The notes under the pieces were generated by a model that saw only the letters and a program-made list of their open reading frames with translations, was not told where the DNA came from and made no database searches. A DNA stretch of 64,000 nt from Kappaphycus alvarezii (Eukaryota; Rhodophyta; Florideophyceae; Gigartinales; Solieriaceae), in contig NADL03000006.1 of the NCBI GenBank assembly GCA_002205965.3, forward strand, positions 186,001-250,000, read 5' to 3'. A program made the position numbers and the translations under genes. Below are positions 33,702 to 44,585 of this stretch, in pieces. The first letter of the stretch is position 1; the number at the start of each line of letters is the position of its first letter.

Positions 33702-33730
33702 ATACAGTACAATACAGTACAGTACTGTAG
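33702..33730. repeat. GTAC/TACAGTAC tract
   Basis: ATACAGTACAATACAGTACA followed by GTACTGTAG. Same family as the tracts at 23.2, 30.6, 32.8 and 33.4 kb. Confidence 0.7.
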
Positions 33731-34355
33731 GGTGGGATGATTTGAGCCAGATGCTTGCTGGTCCCAGCACATATCATAACGTCCACAGTACTTTGACACA
33801 CTTAAGGTCCCCTCATACCGCATTTGAATAAAAGGTCACCTCAGCACCCTTGGGAGTAAAAAGTGCTGAAGAAGCTATGAAAAATACCGCTAGAGTGCGA
33901 TAATGTCCTCTAAAATAGAAAATAATATTCTACTTCTGGGTATTCAAGCAGTCTTAGATGAAGTACACTACCCGCACAGTGCGGGAAAAAAAAATTGTAC
34001 TGTCTTACTATCCTTGACTAAAGGAGACGGTTTGGGATGTTTCAATGTTTGAATGAAACGGTCAACTGTTCGAACAGTATTTGCACATGAGGTATGGCGT
34101 TGTATTTCCTCAAAATTCGATGTTGCTTTCTTGCACAACGTTTGCAGTGATGACTTGGGTATCGAATATAGCCGTCTGTATCGGGCCAAAGAAACATTTG
34201 GAGAGAACGACTTCGCCAGACTACTCTGTTACCCCCCTACTCGCCTTTACTTTTTCGCAAGCCCCAATTGTAGGCATTCATTCGTTGCTTATTGCAGAGA
34301 ATACATTTTTGCAACAGCTTGAAAGCCGTGCTTCGTGGTAAATTATTCAGGGATG

Positions 34356-34395
34356 GGGGAAAATGTGGGGTGATTTAATATTTGAAAATATGGTC
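34356..34395 (-). repeat. LINE 3' tail, copy 4 (inverted)
   Basis: GTGGGGTGATTTAATATTTG followed by AAAATATGGTC. It matches 28641-28680 and lies about 75 bp downstream (minus strand) of the stop of the ORF fragment at 34465-34675, as expected for the 3' end of the same element type. Confidence 0.55.
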
Positions 34396-34464
34396 GGTTG
34401 TGGCCCGGAATATACGCTTTTATTAAATGGTCACTAAACCGAGCTTGGTCACTCAAGCATCAGG

Positions 34465-34675
34465 TCATGTGAGAGACAAAGCACGGCGAGATACGGCATG
34501 AGCAGTCAGCGGTAGTACGAGGGAGGCGAGGGTGGTGACCAATCGGTGGAATTCATCAGATGGGGGTTTCCCGCGGCGGGGTGCGAAAAAGGAGGCGACT
34601 TTGGCTAGGGCCTCACGGGCAGGTTTGCCGATGGCTCCGTGAGTATCGAATCAACCTGCAAATTCCCTTTCCATG
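34465..34675 (-). pseudogene. retroelement C-terminal ORF fragment, probably LINE
   Basis: After an in-frame stop the minus strand encodes an uninterrupted 60-residue stretch: FDTHGAIGKPAREALAKVAS, then FFAPRRGKPPSDEFHRLV, then LASLVLPLTAHAVSRRA, ending in a stop. The pattern, a short hydrophobic strand with a Gly turn followed by helices, parallels the VPIS-GGLHPAA-KELVRT region of the LINE copies at 23-29 kb. A LINE-type 3' tail lies just downstream. Direct residue identity to those copies is low, so this may be a different subfamily. Confidence 0.42.
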
Positions 34676-34710
34676 TGAAGACTTTCCAACAATATTAGTA
34701 AATCTGTAGT

Positions 34711-34808
34711 TAAAACTGTGTCCGTACGGTACAAGGACTGCTCCAGCTACTCGCCCAATTAAAACTGTGTCCGTACGGTACAAGGACTGCTCCGGCTACT
34801 CGTCCAAG
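34711..34808 (+). repeat. 49-bp tandem duplication
   Basis: Two adjacent units start TAAAACTGTGTCCGTACGGT and end GCTACTCGCCCAAT or GCTACTCGTCCAAG (34711-34759 and 34760-34808). They differ at about three positions. Each unit includes the palindrome CCGTACGG next to GTAC. This looks like a recent local duplication, and its function is unknown. Confidence 0.88.
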
Positions 34809-35611
34809 AGCTTACCGGATGTTCCACGTCGGCCACGTGCAGAGGGGTGCTGCACAATATGGACATCGCTACTGACGACGACATGAAACTACTGGGTTGC
34901 TTGGTAAATTCGCAGACGAATAATAAAGGGATTACGCAAAACAGAAATTCTGCAATAAAACTCTAATGATAGTATAATGTGTAAATGGGGGGTTATTTAC
35001 TGTGGTAGATATGTGGGTTGGTATCCAGTAAATTTGTACCGAAGCGTAGATATCGTATCATTGTCAAGCCAATTGCGAAACCGTACGATGCGTCGAAAGC
35101 TGTGGATGGCACTCCAATCTACCAGAAGGTGGAAGGGAGGCCATAGTATAATAGTATAGTATAATTAAACTCTATAAACAATTTTTTTAGGGGGGAACGT
35201 TTGGGTGTTTTACTTTTCGAAGATATATCCGATCTATCACTATTTTTTTAGTGAAGTAAACTGCAGAAATAGCATCACGCATGCAAAAAATTCTGTAACA
35301 CGCGAGTAACACCCTTCAAAAACTGTTTCCGGACTTACCTTCGCAACAAGCCCCCTTCAGTACCAAAACGCAATTCTAATGACAGGCACACGCCAGCGGG
35401 ATCAAACCAGAACCATCAGCCTCTTGCATACACGAAAGTAGCGAAACGTGGTGCTTCTCCTTATCCACCGTAGTTCATTCTACTAGGACAACTCCAACCT
35501 AATACTCAAGACAATGGAAAACTACTGGAAAGCGCAACAGGGCTACGAGGCTCATGCAATAAGGGCTATGAAAATAGCGGAAACCAATTTTGCAGTTAAG
35601 TTTTTTTTGGT
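34809..35611. other. spacer before Harbinger module 1
   Basis: Includes a GGGGGGTTATTTACTGTGG motif near 34985, a TATAGTATAATAGTATAGTAT patch near 35150 and an A-TTTTTTTAGGGGGGAACGTTTGGGTG stretch near 35190, one candidate for a Harbinger end. No matching inverted repeat was found to the right, so the element border is unresolved. Confidence 0.35.
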
Positions 35612-36553
35612 ATGTCCAACGCTGAATGTGTACTCCACTTTCGTTTCAAGAAGGATGACGTCACCAAACTCATTAAAGTAATTTGGTGGCTAGAAGAGAA
35701 GACGAGTACTTCGAGAAACAGGTACGCATCGAACCCTTTGTTAAGTACTTGCATTTTACTTAAAAGAATGAGTACGCCGCAACAATGGAGAGAGATGGAG
35801 CAGTTCTTTGGAAAGTATGGAAGTCAGATGTGTGATATATTCTAGGAAAAAATAGAACTATTTTTAGAGAAGAAGTTGTACCTGTTTACTGGAGAGATGA
35901 AGCAGTCATATTTTCAGGGTAAGGTACAATCATACGCAGCTGCAGTTCACAAAAAACCGAAGCGTTGCATAAATGTGTTGGATTTATTGATGAAACTGTC
36001 ATTGCAATTGCGAGGCCCAGTAACAGCGCTGTGCAAATCGTAGTTTATAACGGTTACAAAATGAAACATGCTCGCAAGTTTAAATCTATACCAACATCGA
36101 ATGGAATGTTCGCACACGAATTTGGCCCTATAGAAGGTAGAAAACACGATTGGAAGCTATACATGGGAACTGGATTGGACGAGCGATTGGAAATACTTCT
36201 AAATACTACTGAAAACAGTATTCTATCTCCGGCTACAGTGGCTATAACTGGAGGTCCTTTTTGGAGATCTCTTTTCAAGGTTTTTCTCGCAATAGTGCTC
36301 GGAATAACTTCAACAAGGCTATGTCAAATAGTCGAATCACTGGAATGGGGAATGGAGGTTCGAAGAGATCAAACTGTACTTGACTATGGTTGATTTGAAG
36401 AGAAATTTGAGGAGTAGGGAGTCTCCGATAGCTGCGCTCTACTATTGTGGTATGTTGATGCGCAATATTCGAACCTGTTTCTATCCAAACCAAACATCTC
36501 AGTACTTCAACTGCACACCACCAACTCTTGAAGAATTTTTGAATTCAAAGTAA
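35612..36553 (+). pseudogene. PIF/Harbinger transposase 1, broken
   Basis: DDE transposase of the PIF/Harbinger type. The N-terminal part reads FRFKKDDVTKLIKVI and LLSTCILLKRMSTPQQW, then MEQFFGKYGS. The catalytic part reads HKCVGFIDETVIAIARPSN (first Asp), FGPIEGRKHDWKLYM (second Asp) and LEWGMEV (the Glu). The C-terminus reads VDLKRNLRSRESPIAALYYC, then YPNQTSQYF and a final PTLEEFLNSK with a stop at 36551-36553. At least three frame changes and a stop after the N-terminal block inactivate it. A Myb/SANT-like pseudogene lies just downstream on the other strand, as is usual for two-gene Harbinger elements. Confidence 0.85.
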
Positions 36554-36757
36554 AGAAAGAGCCACATGTTTTAATTTAATTTTATTGTAACGGAGCGAGG
36601 GCAAAGTCCGTAGCGGAGATCGAGAGGAACGAGCGACCCAAGCAAGCAAATTAAGGCCCCAATCCTTTCTTTCTCAGTCTTTTTTTCCGCCGTAGCCTTT
36701 CTTTCGCGCTTTTCCGCCGGCTAAATCCTCGCGTTCTTTTTTCCTAGAACTCAAAAG

Positions 36758-37188
36758 TTAATCCAGCTCTCCCAACTCCCCTCTAATTCCATTTATTCGC
36801 TTGTCGACCGCGTTCCGCTCGTCTAACCGTGGCTGAATGCGCTTGTACCTGTCCTGAATTGATTTACAAGTCACAAGACAGAAAGTTTCTGCGTCACGTT
36901 AGTACGCTTCGCCGCAATATCAAATCGCTCCTTCGTGGTACCATTCGGTTTAATGTGCGCTTTTGCGCCTGCTACCTCGCGTGCGACGATAACGCCATCG
37001 TTTGCGCTGAACTTCGGTCCACGCCCGATGCGAGCTACCGCTGTTGCTTCACCGCTGCATCGGGGCGCCTTCTGAGTTCTCGTTGTGCTAGAGGTATTGT
37101 CGCCAGAGTTCGCCGCGCTATCTGGAGAAAGGTTCTGTTCCTCCAACTGACATTCGGCTACAGTGGCGAGGTTCTTCAGGATGTTCAT
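36758..37188 (-). pseudogene. Harbinger-associated Myb/SANT-like protein 1, one frameshift
   Basis: PIF/Harbinger elements commonly encode a second, Myb/SANT or trihelix-like protein that helps the transposase bind DNA and enter the nucleus. From the ATG at 37188 (MNILKNLATVAECQLEEQN) the protein runs through a Ser/Thr linker to KFSANDGVIVAREVAGAKAH and KERFDIAAKR. After one frameshift at about 36875 it continues CKSIQDRYKRIQPRLDERN, then INGIRGELGELD, stopping at 36758-36760. The W/K-S-I-Q-D-R-Y-K-R-I-Q helix and the GE-GELD segment are typical. The region is GC-rich compared with its surroundings and is convergent with transposase 1. Confidence 0.65.
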
Positions 37189-37204
37189 CGCGTCAAGCAG
37201 TGTG

Positions 37205-37310
37205 TGAGGGATAGGGATAGGGATAGAGATAGGGATTAGAGTAAGAGTAAGGGTAAGGATAGGGGTAAAGGTATGGGTAAGGGTATAGGTTGGGGTACGT
37301 AGTTTGAAAT
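37205..37310 (+). repeat. telomere-like G-rich tract
   Basis: Four GGGATA or GGGATA-like units lead into GGGATTAGAGTAAGAGTAAG, then GGGTAAGGATAGGGGTAAAG and further GGGTAA, GGGTAT units. The unit length is about six bases, with drifting sequence. The tract starts right upstream of the Myb-like gene 1 start codon. It resembles, but is not identical to, a TTAGGG-type telomere repeat. Confidence 0.8.
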
Positions 37311-37837
37311 ATGAGGGGGACGTTTGATGGAGTGCTATGCATTCAATTTCTAGTATTGTACGCACCAAATCTGCAGAAACGTTGCACACGTATTACGGTA
37401 TAACTACAGTTTTCACTTCAATAAAAAGTTACAACTATGCAATGTAGCTCACGCGACATTGCAGAATTCTGCAATGACTTTTTGCTACTGTAATTAAAAT
37501 AGAGTTTCTTTGCAGTTTTTTTACAGTTTTTCGGTTTCCTAATCTTTCTAATGCCGTCGGAGGTGTGGTATCGGCGAGCTATACAATGAATAAACGAATT
37601 ACAGTACAAAAAGCTCGTGGGGAAAGTGGGGTTGGTTTACTGCAGTACAGTGACATGCATTCCGCACAATATTGTTACTTCCAGGTAGCTTTGGCGGGAG
37701 TGCTTTATTTATACGTAACACCACTGGATGTTATACCAATCAAAGGTAAAATGCACGCCAAATGAAATTATAAAATTTAATGCAGTAAAATGTACTGTAT
37801 TATAAATTTTTCGGTGCAACAATGGTAAATAGTTTTC

Positions 37838-38206
37838 AGGGACGTTCCTGCGCTGCGTGTTCAAGAGTATCTGAACGGTAATGTAAGGAAGACGTTTGAG
37901 CAAATGACAGGAAAGGTTAACATGAACCCGCAAATGACCGAGAAGGTGACATAGAAGACTATTAAGGTCCATAATGGACGACTGAGGACGAATTCATTGC
38001 GGATGATACACGAGCTGCGGGGCAGTCTGGAGTACTGGGGAAGAGATCGGTGGTTGTTCCAAACATTAACACAGATGGTAGAGGAGACGGAGTCATTAGT
38101 AAACGAGAAGAAAGCAGCGAGGGATGAGAAGAATAAGAGGGAGGAAACAGGGAGAGTGTGGGATGGAAAATGGAAAAAATACCTTACCTCAAACGAAGCA
38201 GCGTAG
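37838..38206 (+). pseudogene. Harbinger-associated Myb/SANT-like protein 2, 3' part
   Basis: The plus strand reads VRKTFEQMTGKVNMNPQMTE, then, after one stop, KTIKVHNGRLRTNSLRMIHE. It ends with LTQMVEETESLVNEKKAARD and a Lys/Glu-rich tail (EKNKREETGR). The K-V-T-x-K-T-I helix and the following leucine/glutamate helix align with the corresponding parts of protein 1 (KLSVT-x-KSIQDRYK, then GELGELD). The N-terminal part is not recognisable. It is convergent with the transposase fragment at 39.05-39.6 kb, mirroring the arrangement of module 1. Confidence 0.45.
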
Positions 38207-39049
38207 GATTTCCGAGTCTGAGGGCTTTAATTGCGAGAATGTGATGGATAGGGATGACAATGGTAACAATGGTAACAATAATAATAACTAGAAGCTTATT
38301 AGACGGGAAAAAAGGCATTAGTTGTTCTGATTGGTAATATCGCCTTTTTCGCAGGGCCTTTTCAAGACGCAGATATGACAAAGATTGCAGTGAAGTCAAA
38401 TAAGCTACTTTGTGAGAACAAAGGCTCTATGAAGAACCAGATGGCACATAAAAGGACTTAATTAGTTCTAGAAGGAAAAAGGAACTGCGAACAGCATGTA
38501 ACTCAATAAACTTTAAATAGTTATGTATCTTTTCGAAAGCAGCAATAGACCTATTTTATTTAAGGGAAACGCTTGCCTGCGAATCGCCGGTAAAAAATTG
38601 TTCTTTACTCCTCAAAAGTCCCATCTCCCTCATACATACATACTTCTCTAGACTTGGTGGCTTTATACCAAAGAATCAAGATATGTAGTCAAGATAGCAG
38701 AAGTTGTGGAAATATGACATAGTTTTTGTTCAAATATAAAGCAATCTGGTCGGAAAAGCTAACAGATTCGCTTTAATCAGTATCGCATACCGTAAAATAC
38801 ATCTCAAGTTTTTTGGAAATCCACCGCAAAGTCACGTTTAACTTTAACGTAGACGTGTTAAACGACTTTTTGTTTGTCTCGAGGTTGCTGTCTTAAAATG
38901 TAACCTCCATAAACGTCCTCCAGTTGTAACCGTAGCATCTTTAAAAGTGGTACTGAACGTTATCAACAACCATTATATTTTATATGTTTGATTCCGAACC
39001 ACTGCAGACATACATATCTCAGTCATGTTTCCTACCTTCACATGTCTAG
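38207..39049. other. AT-rich spacer inside the second Harbinger module
   Basis: A short GGTAACAATGGTAACAAT microsatellite-like stretch at about 38.26 kb is the only simple feature. The minus strand may carry very decayed transposase C-terminal sequence, but no block could be matched. Confidence 0.35.
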
Positions 39050-39600
39050 AAGTATGAATATTAATCCGGTAAGGTGTGCTTGACGCTATATTTTTGAATT
39101 TCTATTTTTGTGTCCATTGTTGACGAATAGTTGTCGCATGTATCCGTTTGGTCTAGGAACACCCATCATTGTCCCATGTATGAACCCTATGCAATTCTGA
39201 AGTGCAGCTCCCTGGTCATAAATAGCTTTGCTAAACCGGTATGATATATAGCGCTGAGATATAGGACCCAATAGATGATGCCTTTTTACTGATTAAAATG
39301 GTCTATGAACTCATAAAGCAGGTCAAATACCTGAGATGGATGTTTATCAAACCACAAGATTACATTCTCCCTCCAATCTGGGACGGTCACGCGTCTCATA
39401 ATTATGCACTGTTTTAGCGGTGATACAGATGTATAATGATACCTGTTCTTAAAAGTCCTTCTGATATGTCAGCTGAGCAGTTGCACTATTCTTAAAATGT
39501 CCGCACTCCGAAGTCTGAAGAGTAGTAAATTTTTTCTGTTGCTGAAGCGACTCTAATGAAAGGTAAATTCAGTTTCCCTTATGAGGTCAACAGAATTTTC
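39050..39600 (-). pseudogene. PIF/Harbinger transposase 2, fragment
   Basis: The minus strand contains RFSKAIYDQGAALQNCIGFI followed by HGTMMGVPRPNGYMRQLF and NNGHKNRNSK. This corresponds to the block AAAVH-K-...-C-VGFID-TV-...-RPS-...-YNGHK around the first catalytic Asp of transposase 1. Here the Asp of FID is His (FIHG). Upstream sequence (39.3-39.6 kb) is too degraded to follow, and downstream blocks are lost. It differs enough from transposase 1 to be a separate, older copy. Confidence 0.62.
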
Positions 39601-42600
39601 ATCCTTTTTGCTATTGAAATGCAGCATATATAAAGTGCCTCTCAGCCGTCAAGATAGCATTTGGGGTGATAGGAATAATGGCACAGTGCATAATGGGGAT
39701 GCTGCTGCAGATTGTAAAGCTTAAAAGTTTTTTCGTCATAAAAAAATTTGCCAACGAGGAAGGCAACCTTTTCAGGCGGGCAATCAAAAGATGAAATTTT
39801 TATGCCATTTCTACTGCAGAATTAACGCCCAAAGTTTATGAGTGAAATTACCAACGAATTACGATACCACCTGTACTCACGCTTTTCCTGAATTCGGGCC
39901 CATTTTCTGGTTTGCGTACGCTCACTAGTAAAATTTGAGAAAAAGTGAAATATACGAAAGTAAGGCCAAATGCTCCTTAAATAATTAATTGCTTCCAGGA
40001 ATTTCGACTGGGTGCCTAGATGGAAACCGAAATTTTTTTGATATTTAATCCAAGTTCGAGTGCGAAAGTTCGGAAGCTCGTGATTTTTACTTATTCCTCT
40101 TGTAGCAATGAAAAAGTTGGAGGTTACGAAAATTCGTTTGTTCCGGTCTATATTTTTCGTGCAAAGTTTGCAAAAAGTATGGATAAAGAGCAGAATTTTG
40201 AGAGGAAGAACGTCAACAGATACTAGAAGAGGTTTTGCTGCTATTAACTCAAGCAGTACGTCTCTCTAAAACTTTGTTGGTTAAAGAAACGCCAAAACTT
40301 ATACAGGATAAGTCTGTATTAAAGAACGGAACATTTTATACAATCAGCCCTGAAGAAATTTTAACATTGAAGTTCATACTACAATATGGGGTTTAATATT
40401 ATATTGTGCAGTGTTATTTATCCCCTAACTGCCTCGAAACATGTAAAATTTAGTCACTGAACTCAAAATCTATTTCTGGTGACTTTGCAGTGTTGCTCAA
40501 GTATAAATATGTGATGTAATTGTAACGTATTTTGAGGGAAGAGGGAGGTTAATTTACTGTAGTGCAGACTTGGTTAAAAACCGCAGAGTGGGTGTAAAGG
40601 CATTGTAAAGGTCGTTGTCATTACTATATATGTGTTCCCTTCGGATAGGTCTTTCTCCAGTGCCTTGCTGCCGAATAGAATAGTATTTGTAGGAACTTTA
40701 GAGACGGAGTGTTACATTATCGTTCTATAGATCTGCGGAAGGGTAAATTAGTGTTTTTCATGTACTATTTTTTACTGTACTACAGAAAGTGGAGATTAAT
40801 AACAGGATACTGCAGTTATTAGATGAATCCTGACAAATACATGTACTTATCTATACAAGGTTGAGCACGTTAATGGAGTCATTTATGCTTGTGCTAAAAT
40901 ATGGACTTTACAGTGAATCGTTAGAGTTTTTCGTCTTTTGGTGCGTTTTTGCCCCAAATTTCGCATTTCAGGTACAGAATACACTGCAGAGCCAGTAATT
41001 CGGATAATATTGTGATTCGACTATTTCAACCGCAACGTCAAGGGAAAAAGACATATTTAAATTCCCTGTGATATCAGTACTGTTGCCAACATGAGAGTTG
41101 GTCTCTTAAATAGCAAAATCCTTGCCAAGTATCTTGACCGAAAGATTTTCGGCCTTTTTGTCTAGTCTACGGTCTCAATTTCGGTATATACCATCAGCAT
41201 TTAGTAAAATACTGATCTAAAATTTTTCATGGAACAAAACGATCTGACCAAAAGCGTTTTGACCTCTTTAGCAGTGAGACATAGAACAAGGAGATGATTA
41301 TTAGTTATAAGTCCTGCCATATATTACAATACATTTAGACACATAATTCATCATTACCAACTGACCAATCCTGTAAATGATTGTGTCCGGTGCTCCTTTA
41401 TACTTTAGCTCCCAATAAATGGCAAAAAGCAAAATAAATTATACCACCATCCATAAATTGTAATACTGCAATAATGTTTATGATCAAAGAAGCAGTTTTG
41501 GTATTGTAAAGCCAAAAAGGGTATTTATGGTCCGGCATGCATCACGTTTACACAAATGAAGTCACACTTTCCTCTTAGACCTCTTTTTTATAGTCTCATT
41601 GAAAAGGCAGATCCATTCAAAAAATATAAACCATATATGCTTTTCTGTTGTTCAAATCGTCAAGTCCTAAACTCTGCCGGATATTTTATTTCCTCTAGAC
41701 TGCCTTTCCTATTATTAATTGTGATATCTTCTCAGAGCCATTAGAATTTGAACACGCCAGCGAAATCAAATGAAAATTGCTTTTCATGGATCTGTGTAGG
41801 ATATTATGGTATAGATTTCTCAGTGTCTATAGCTCAAAAAATCAGGTTTTGTATGAGTTTCACATATTTTGTCTTTAATAACATTAAAGAAGACCCTGAA
41901 GCTGTAGAAAGCCTGACTCATGGCATCTATGTTAGCATAAGCACTTTTCCATGAACTTAGCGGGATTTCATATTACAACTTTTCCGAGTTCTCAATAGCC
42001 AGCTTAATATATGTTTCATGCAATTTTTCTTGAAGATGGAGAATTTCCCTCAGAGCTTCCTGGTGTTCCTAGGACTTTTTTCGGAATATTTTACCTGTAA
42101 TAAATTTCCAAGCGTCATCTTTTCCCTTAACTCATGTAGATATATTGATTTCCAGGGCAGTATGCGTCAAATTTCTTCTCTGAAGATTTTCTTCGGGTCA
42201 ACTCCGGTGGATATTTTAAGAATCTTTTAAGGAAAGAACGGTAAATAATGCTAGTTGGTAAGTTGGGAATGGCAAAACAATTTTTTGCGGGCACACACAG
42301 CTGTTTCTGATAGTCAGCTGTTCAATCCTTCGTCTCTCCTCCGAATGGAATCCGTATGAACGTGTTTTATTGTGACCCGAAGATTGACGTCGTATTACAG
42401 CGGAGGATTTTTAATGCGTTCGCTTCACTAGTCATACCTTCAAATTATTTAATATAAATATCTTAAATGCTGGGAACGTGTAATGGTAACGCTTAAAAAG
42501 CATTTTAGACTGTGTTGAATTGTTGAATTGAATACAACTCACAATACTTATCACAGCATGGAACAGTCTCTGCGGCTCTTGATCGTCAATTTTGTCTTTT

Positions 42601-44585
42601 TTACTGTCTGGGACCTAAATTTTCTTCATAGAGCGCTCATAGGCCTACATGGATATTCCTGCGCCAGGTGCGAATATTAGAACAGTAAAATTGGTCAAAA
42701 TGTTGGTTTCAAATATGGAAACGCCACGTGCATTCCAACACGGTAAATAATCCCTTCTGTAAAATTTTTGTAGAGATATATCAATATACAGTGACCTCCA
42801 ATGTCGCAAAAACATAAGGGATAGAAAAAATTCTGGCGGCGTTAGCGGCGAGCCAAAAAATATGTCAACTTCTTTGATAAGGAACAGCAGTAGAGTAGGT
42901 TGAAATTTAACTGTTAGTAGTTCGATTTTACTTTTGTTACAAAGGAAGGGAAGCCTTCGGTGGCTATTAAATACCTCTCCCTAGCTCTAAAACTCTGAAC
43001 ATCTGATTTATACAATTACGCGCCCATATTCTTGGGAACTTGGTATAAATGTACATGGTAACAAAATCAATTTGAAATTAAAAAAGGATAGAGAAAATCG
43101 AGGCCAAGTTCATTATAATAGTGGTAGACACATATTTATCCTATTTTATCCTATCTGACCGCAAAAAGCACATAAATGACTTATATGTTGGTATTCAGTT
43201 CTAGAAAGCCAAATAATTTCTCGTGAAATACTACTTGCTTATTGGGCTACCAGTTAACTTTTACCGAATTGAGTAGAAATGCTCCGTTATTTGTACGGTA
43301 GATCATGAATCATACTTTGAAAGGAATTTAATAAGATCCCCAAGCTTCGAATCACTCTCATCTAAAACTCCACCATTCTACGAGTAATGAAGTTTCAAGT
43401 CTTGGTGATAAAAAATTCATCACAAACAATGAGGATGAAGAGATTAAAGGACCCTGCAATGAAGCTGCAACTATAATATGATAAAAAACGTAAAACTTCA
43501 AAAAGTTCTGTAAATTGAGTTGCAGCAACATATGAATACTCTTTATTTTAATTTTATCGTATCTGGGAGTATCTAAAAACTCCATACTCCACACTAAAGC
43601 GTTCAATTGTATGCCTTAACATCTAAATCCCACAGAAAAACATCAGAAAGATGACAAAAGAGTGTCAATGGAATCAAACTAGGTAAGAATCACTTTTTAA
43701 AAACTCGGAGGCATAAACTGCAACCTTTCAGCCAAAGAAGAGAAAGAATTGGAAGTAATGGTATTTAACTCGTTGCAGAAATTAGAGAACATGGAAAGAC
43801 TTTAGAGACTCAAAAATTAAAAATGTTTAGTCTTTCGAAATAAAATTTTTTCCGGAGTTAAATTTTATGCGTGGTTGAGGGAAATTTTACGACTAAATTT
43901 CTTCTTCAAAAATATTTAATTAAAAAATTCCGGTAATTTGTATTTCAAGAAATAAGAAGTGAAACTCTTTAAAATGAATGATTTTCATCCGTTTGGTAGC
44001 AATTATATATATTCAAACAGGTAGGTAGTGCCTAGAAGACCAGAACATTTCTTTGAAAACTGCAGTGATCAGCCACGAGAGCTGTTTAGAAGATTATACA
44101 GTGATATGTATAAAAAAGACTGTAGTTGATGTGTATTTATTTTATTGTTTGGCAATTTCAGAGCAAAAAACAAATTTGGTCCCTTTCATTTTGAGTGAAA
44201 TTTTAAACTTTAGAAAAATCCCTAAAATTCTCCGGTACAAATGCAATTATAATGTCAAGACCGTGAGGAAGAATTTTTCAGGTATGAGTATGAAAAGAGC
44301 ATGACCAAAAGAAAGCTGCAAAGGTTCAAAACAGTTCTACTACAGATGAAATTTTCCTATAATTTCTTCACCCTAGAGAGGGTGGAGAGTACGATTTTGG
44401 TTCATTCATTAGGGCCAATAGTATTAAACTGGCTGAAAACGGAATCAAGAATTGATGAAAATTAGGATCACATTTACTATAATAGCCGCTGTAATTGCAT
44501 ATCTTTTTTAAGATTAATATGCAAGAATTATCTTGCAGCAGATTAAACCCGTCTCAACTGGGAGATTTCTAAAATTCGGGTAATT
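39601..44585. other. AT-rich region without recognisable genes
   Basis: About 5 kb of AT-rich DNA. A GAGGTTAATTTACTGTAGTGCAG-type motif near 40.54 kb resembles motifs at 34.98 and 37.63 kb. Open frames such as 41748-41954 (+), 42018-42230 (+) and 44053-44304 (+) show no known domain. Confidence 0.45.

Larger units (their letters stand above)
31918..34460. other. Region upstream of the bZIP gene, no second gene seen
   Basis: The first few hundred bases are probably the bZIP promoter and leader (minus strand); no TATA box was identified. Beyond it there are GTAC palindromes at 32771-32796, 33415-33428, 33471-33502 and 33702-33730, and LINE tails at 33511-33546 and 34356-34395. Open frames on both strands (for example 32439-32759 minus) lack recognised domains. 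Confidence 0.4.

Noticed and set aside
34234..34260. Regular repeats that could suggest a CRISPR array
   Set aside because: No set of equal repeats with equal spacers exists anywhere in the window, and the sequence is eukaryotic.
36829..37239. 136-codon plus-strand frame ending in Arg-Asp repeats
   Set aside because: It is the complement of the Myb/SANT-like pseudogene plus the G-rich tract. The minus-strand reading has the conserved SANT-like blocks.
37205..37310. True telomere
   Set aside because: The units are irregular, the tract is only about 100 bp and unique-type sequence continues on both sides. I call it telomere-like only.
35190..37330. GGGGGGAACGTTTGGGTG near 35190 and GGGGGACGTTTGATGG near 37310 as Harbinger terminal repeats
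   Set aside because: They are in the same orientation, whereas terminal inverted repeats must be inverted, and they match only over a short core.
44053..44304. 83-codon plus-strand frame before the third Harbinger fragment
   Set aside because: It could be the upstream part of that transposase, but no block aligned with transposase 1. Left unassigned.
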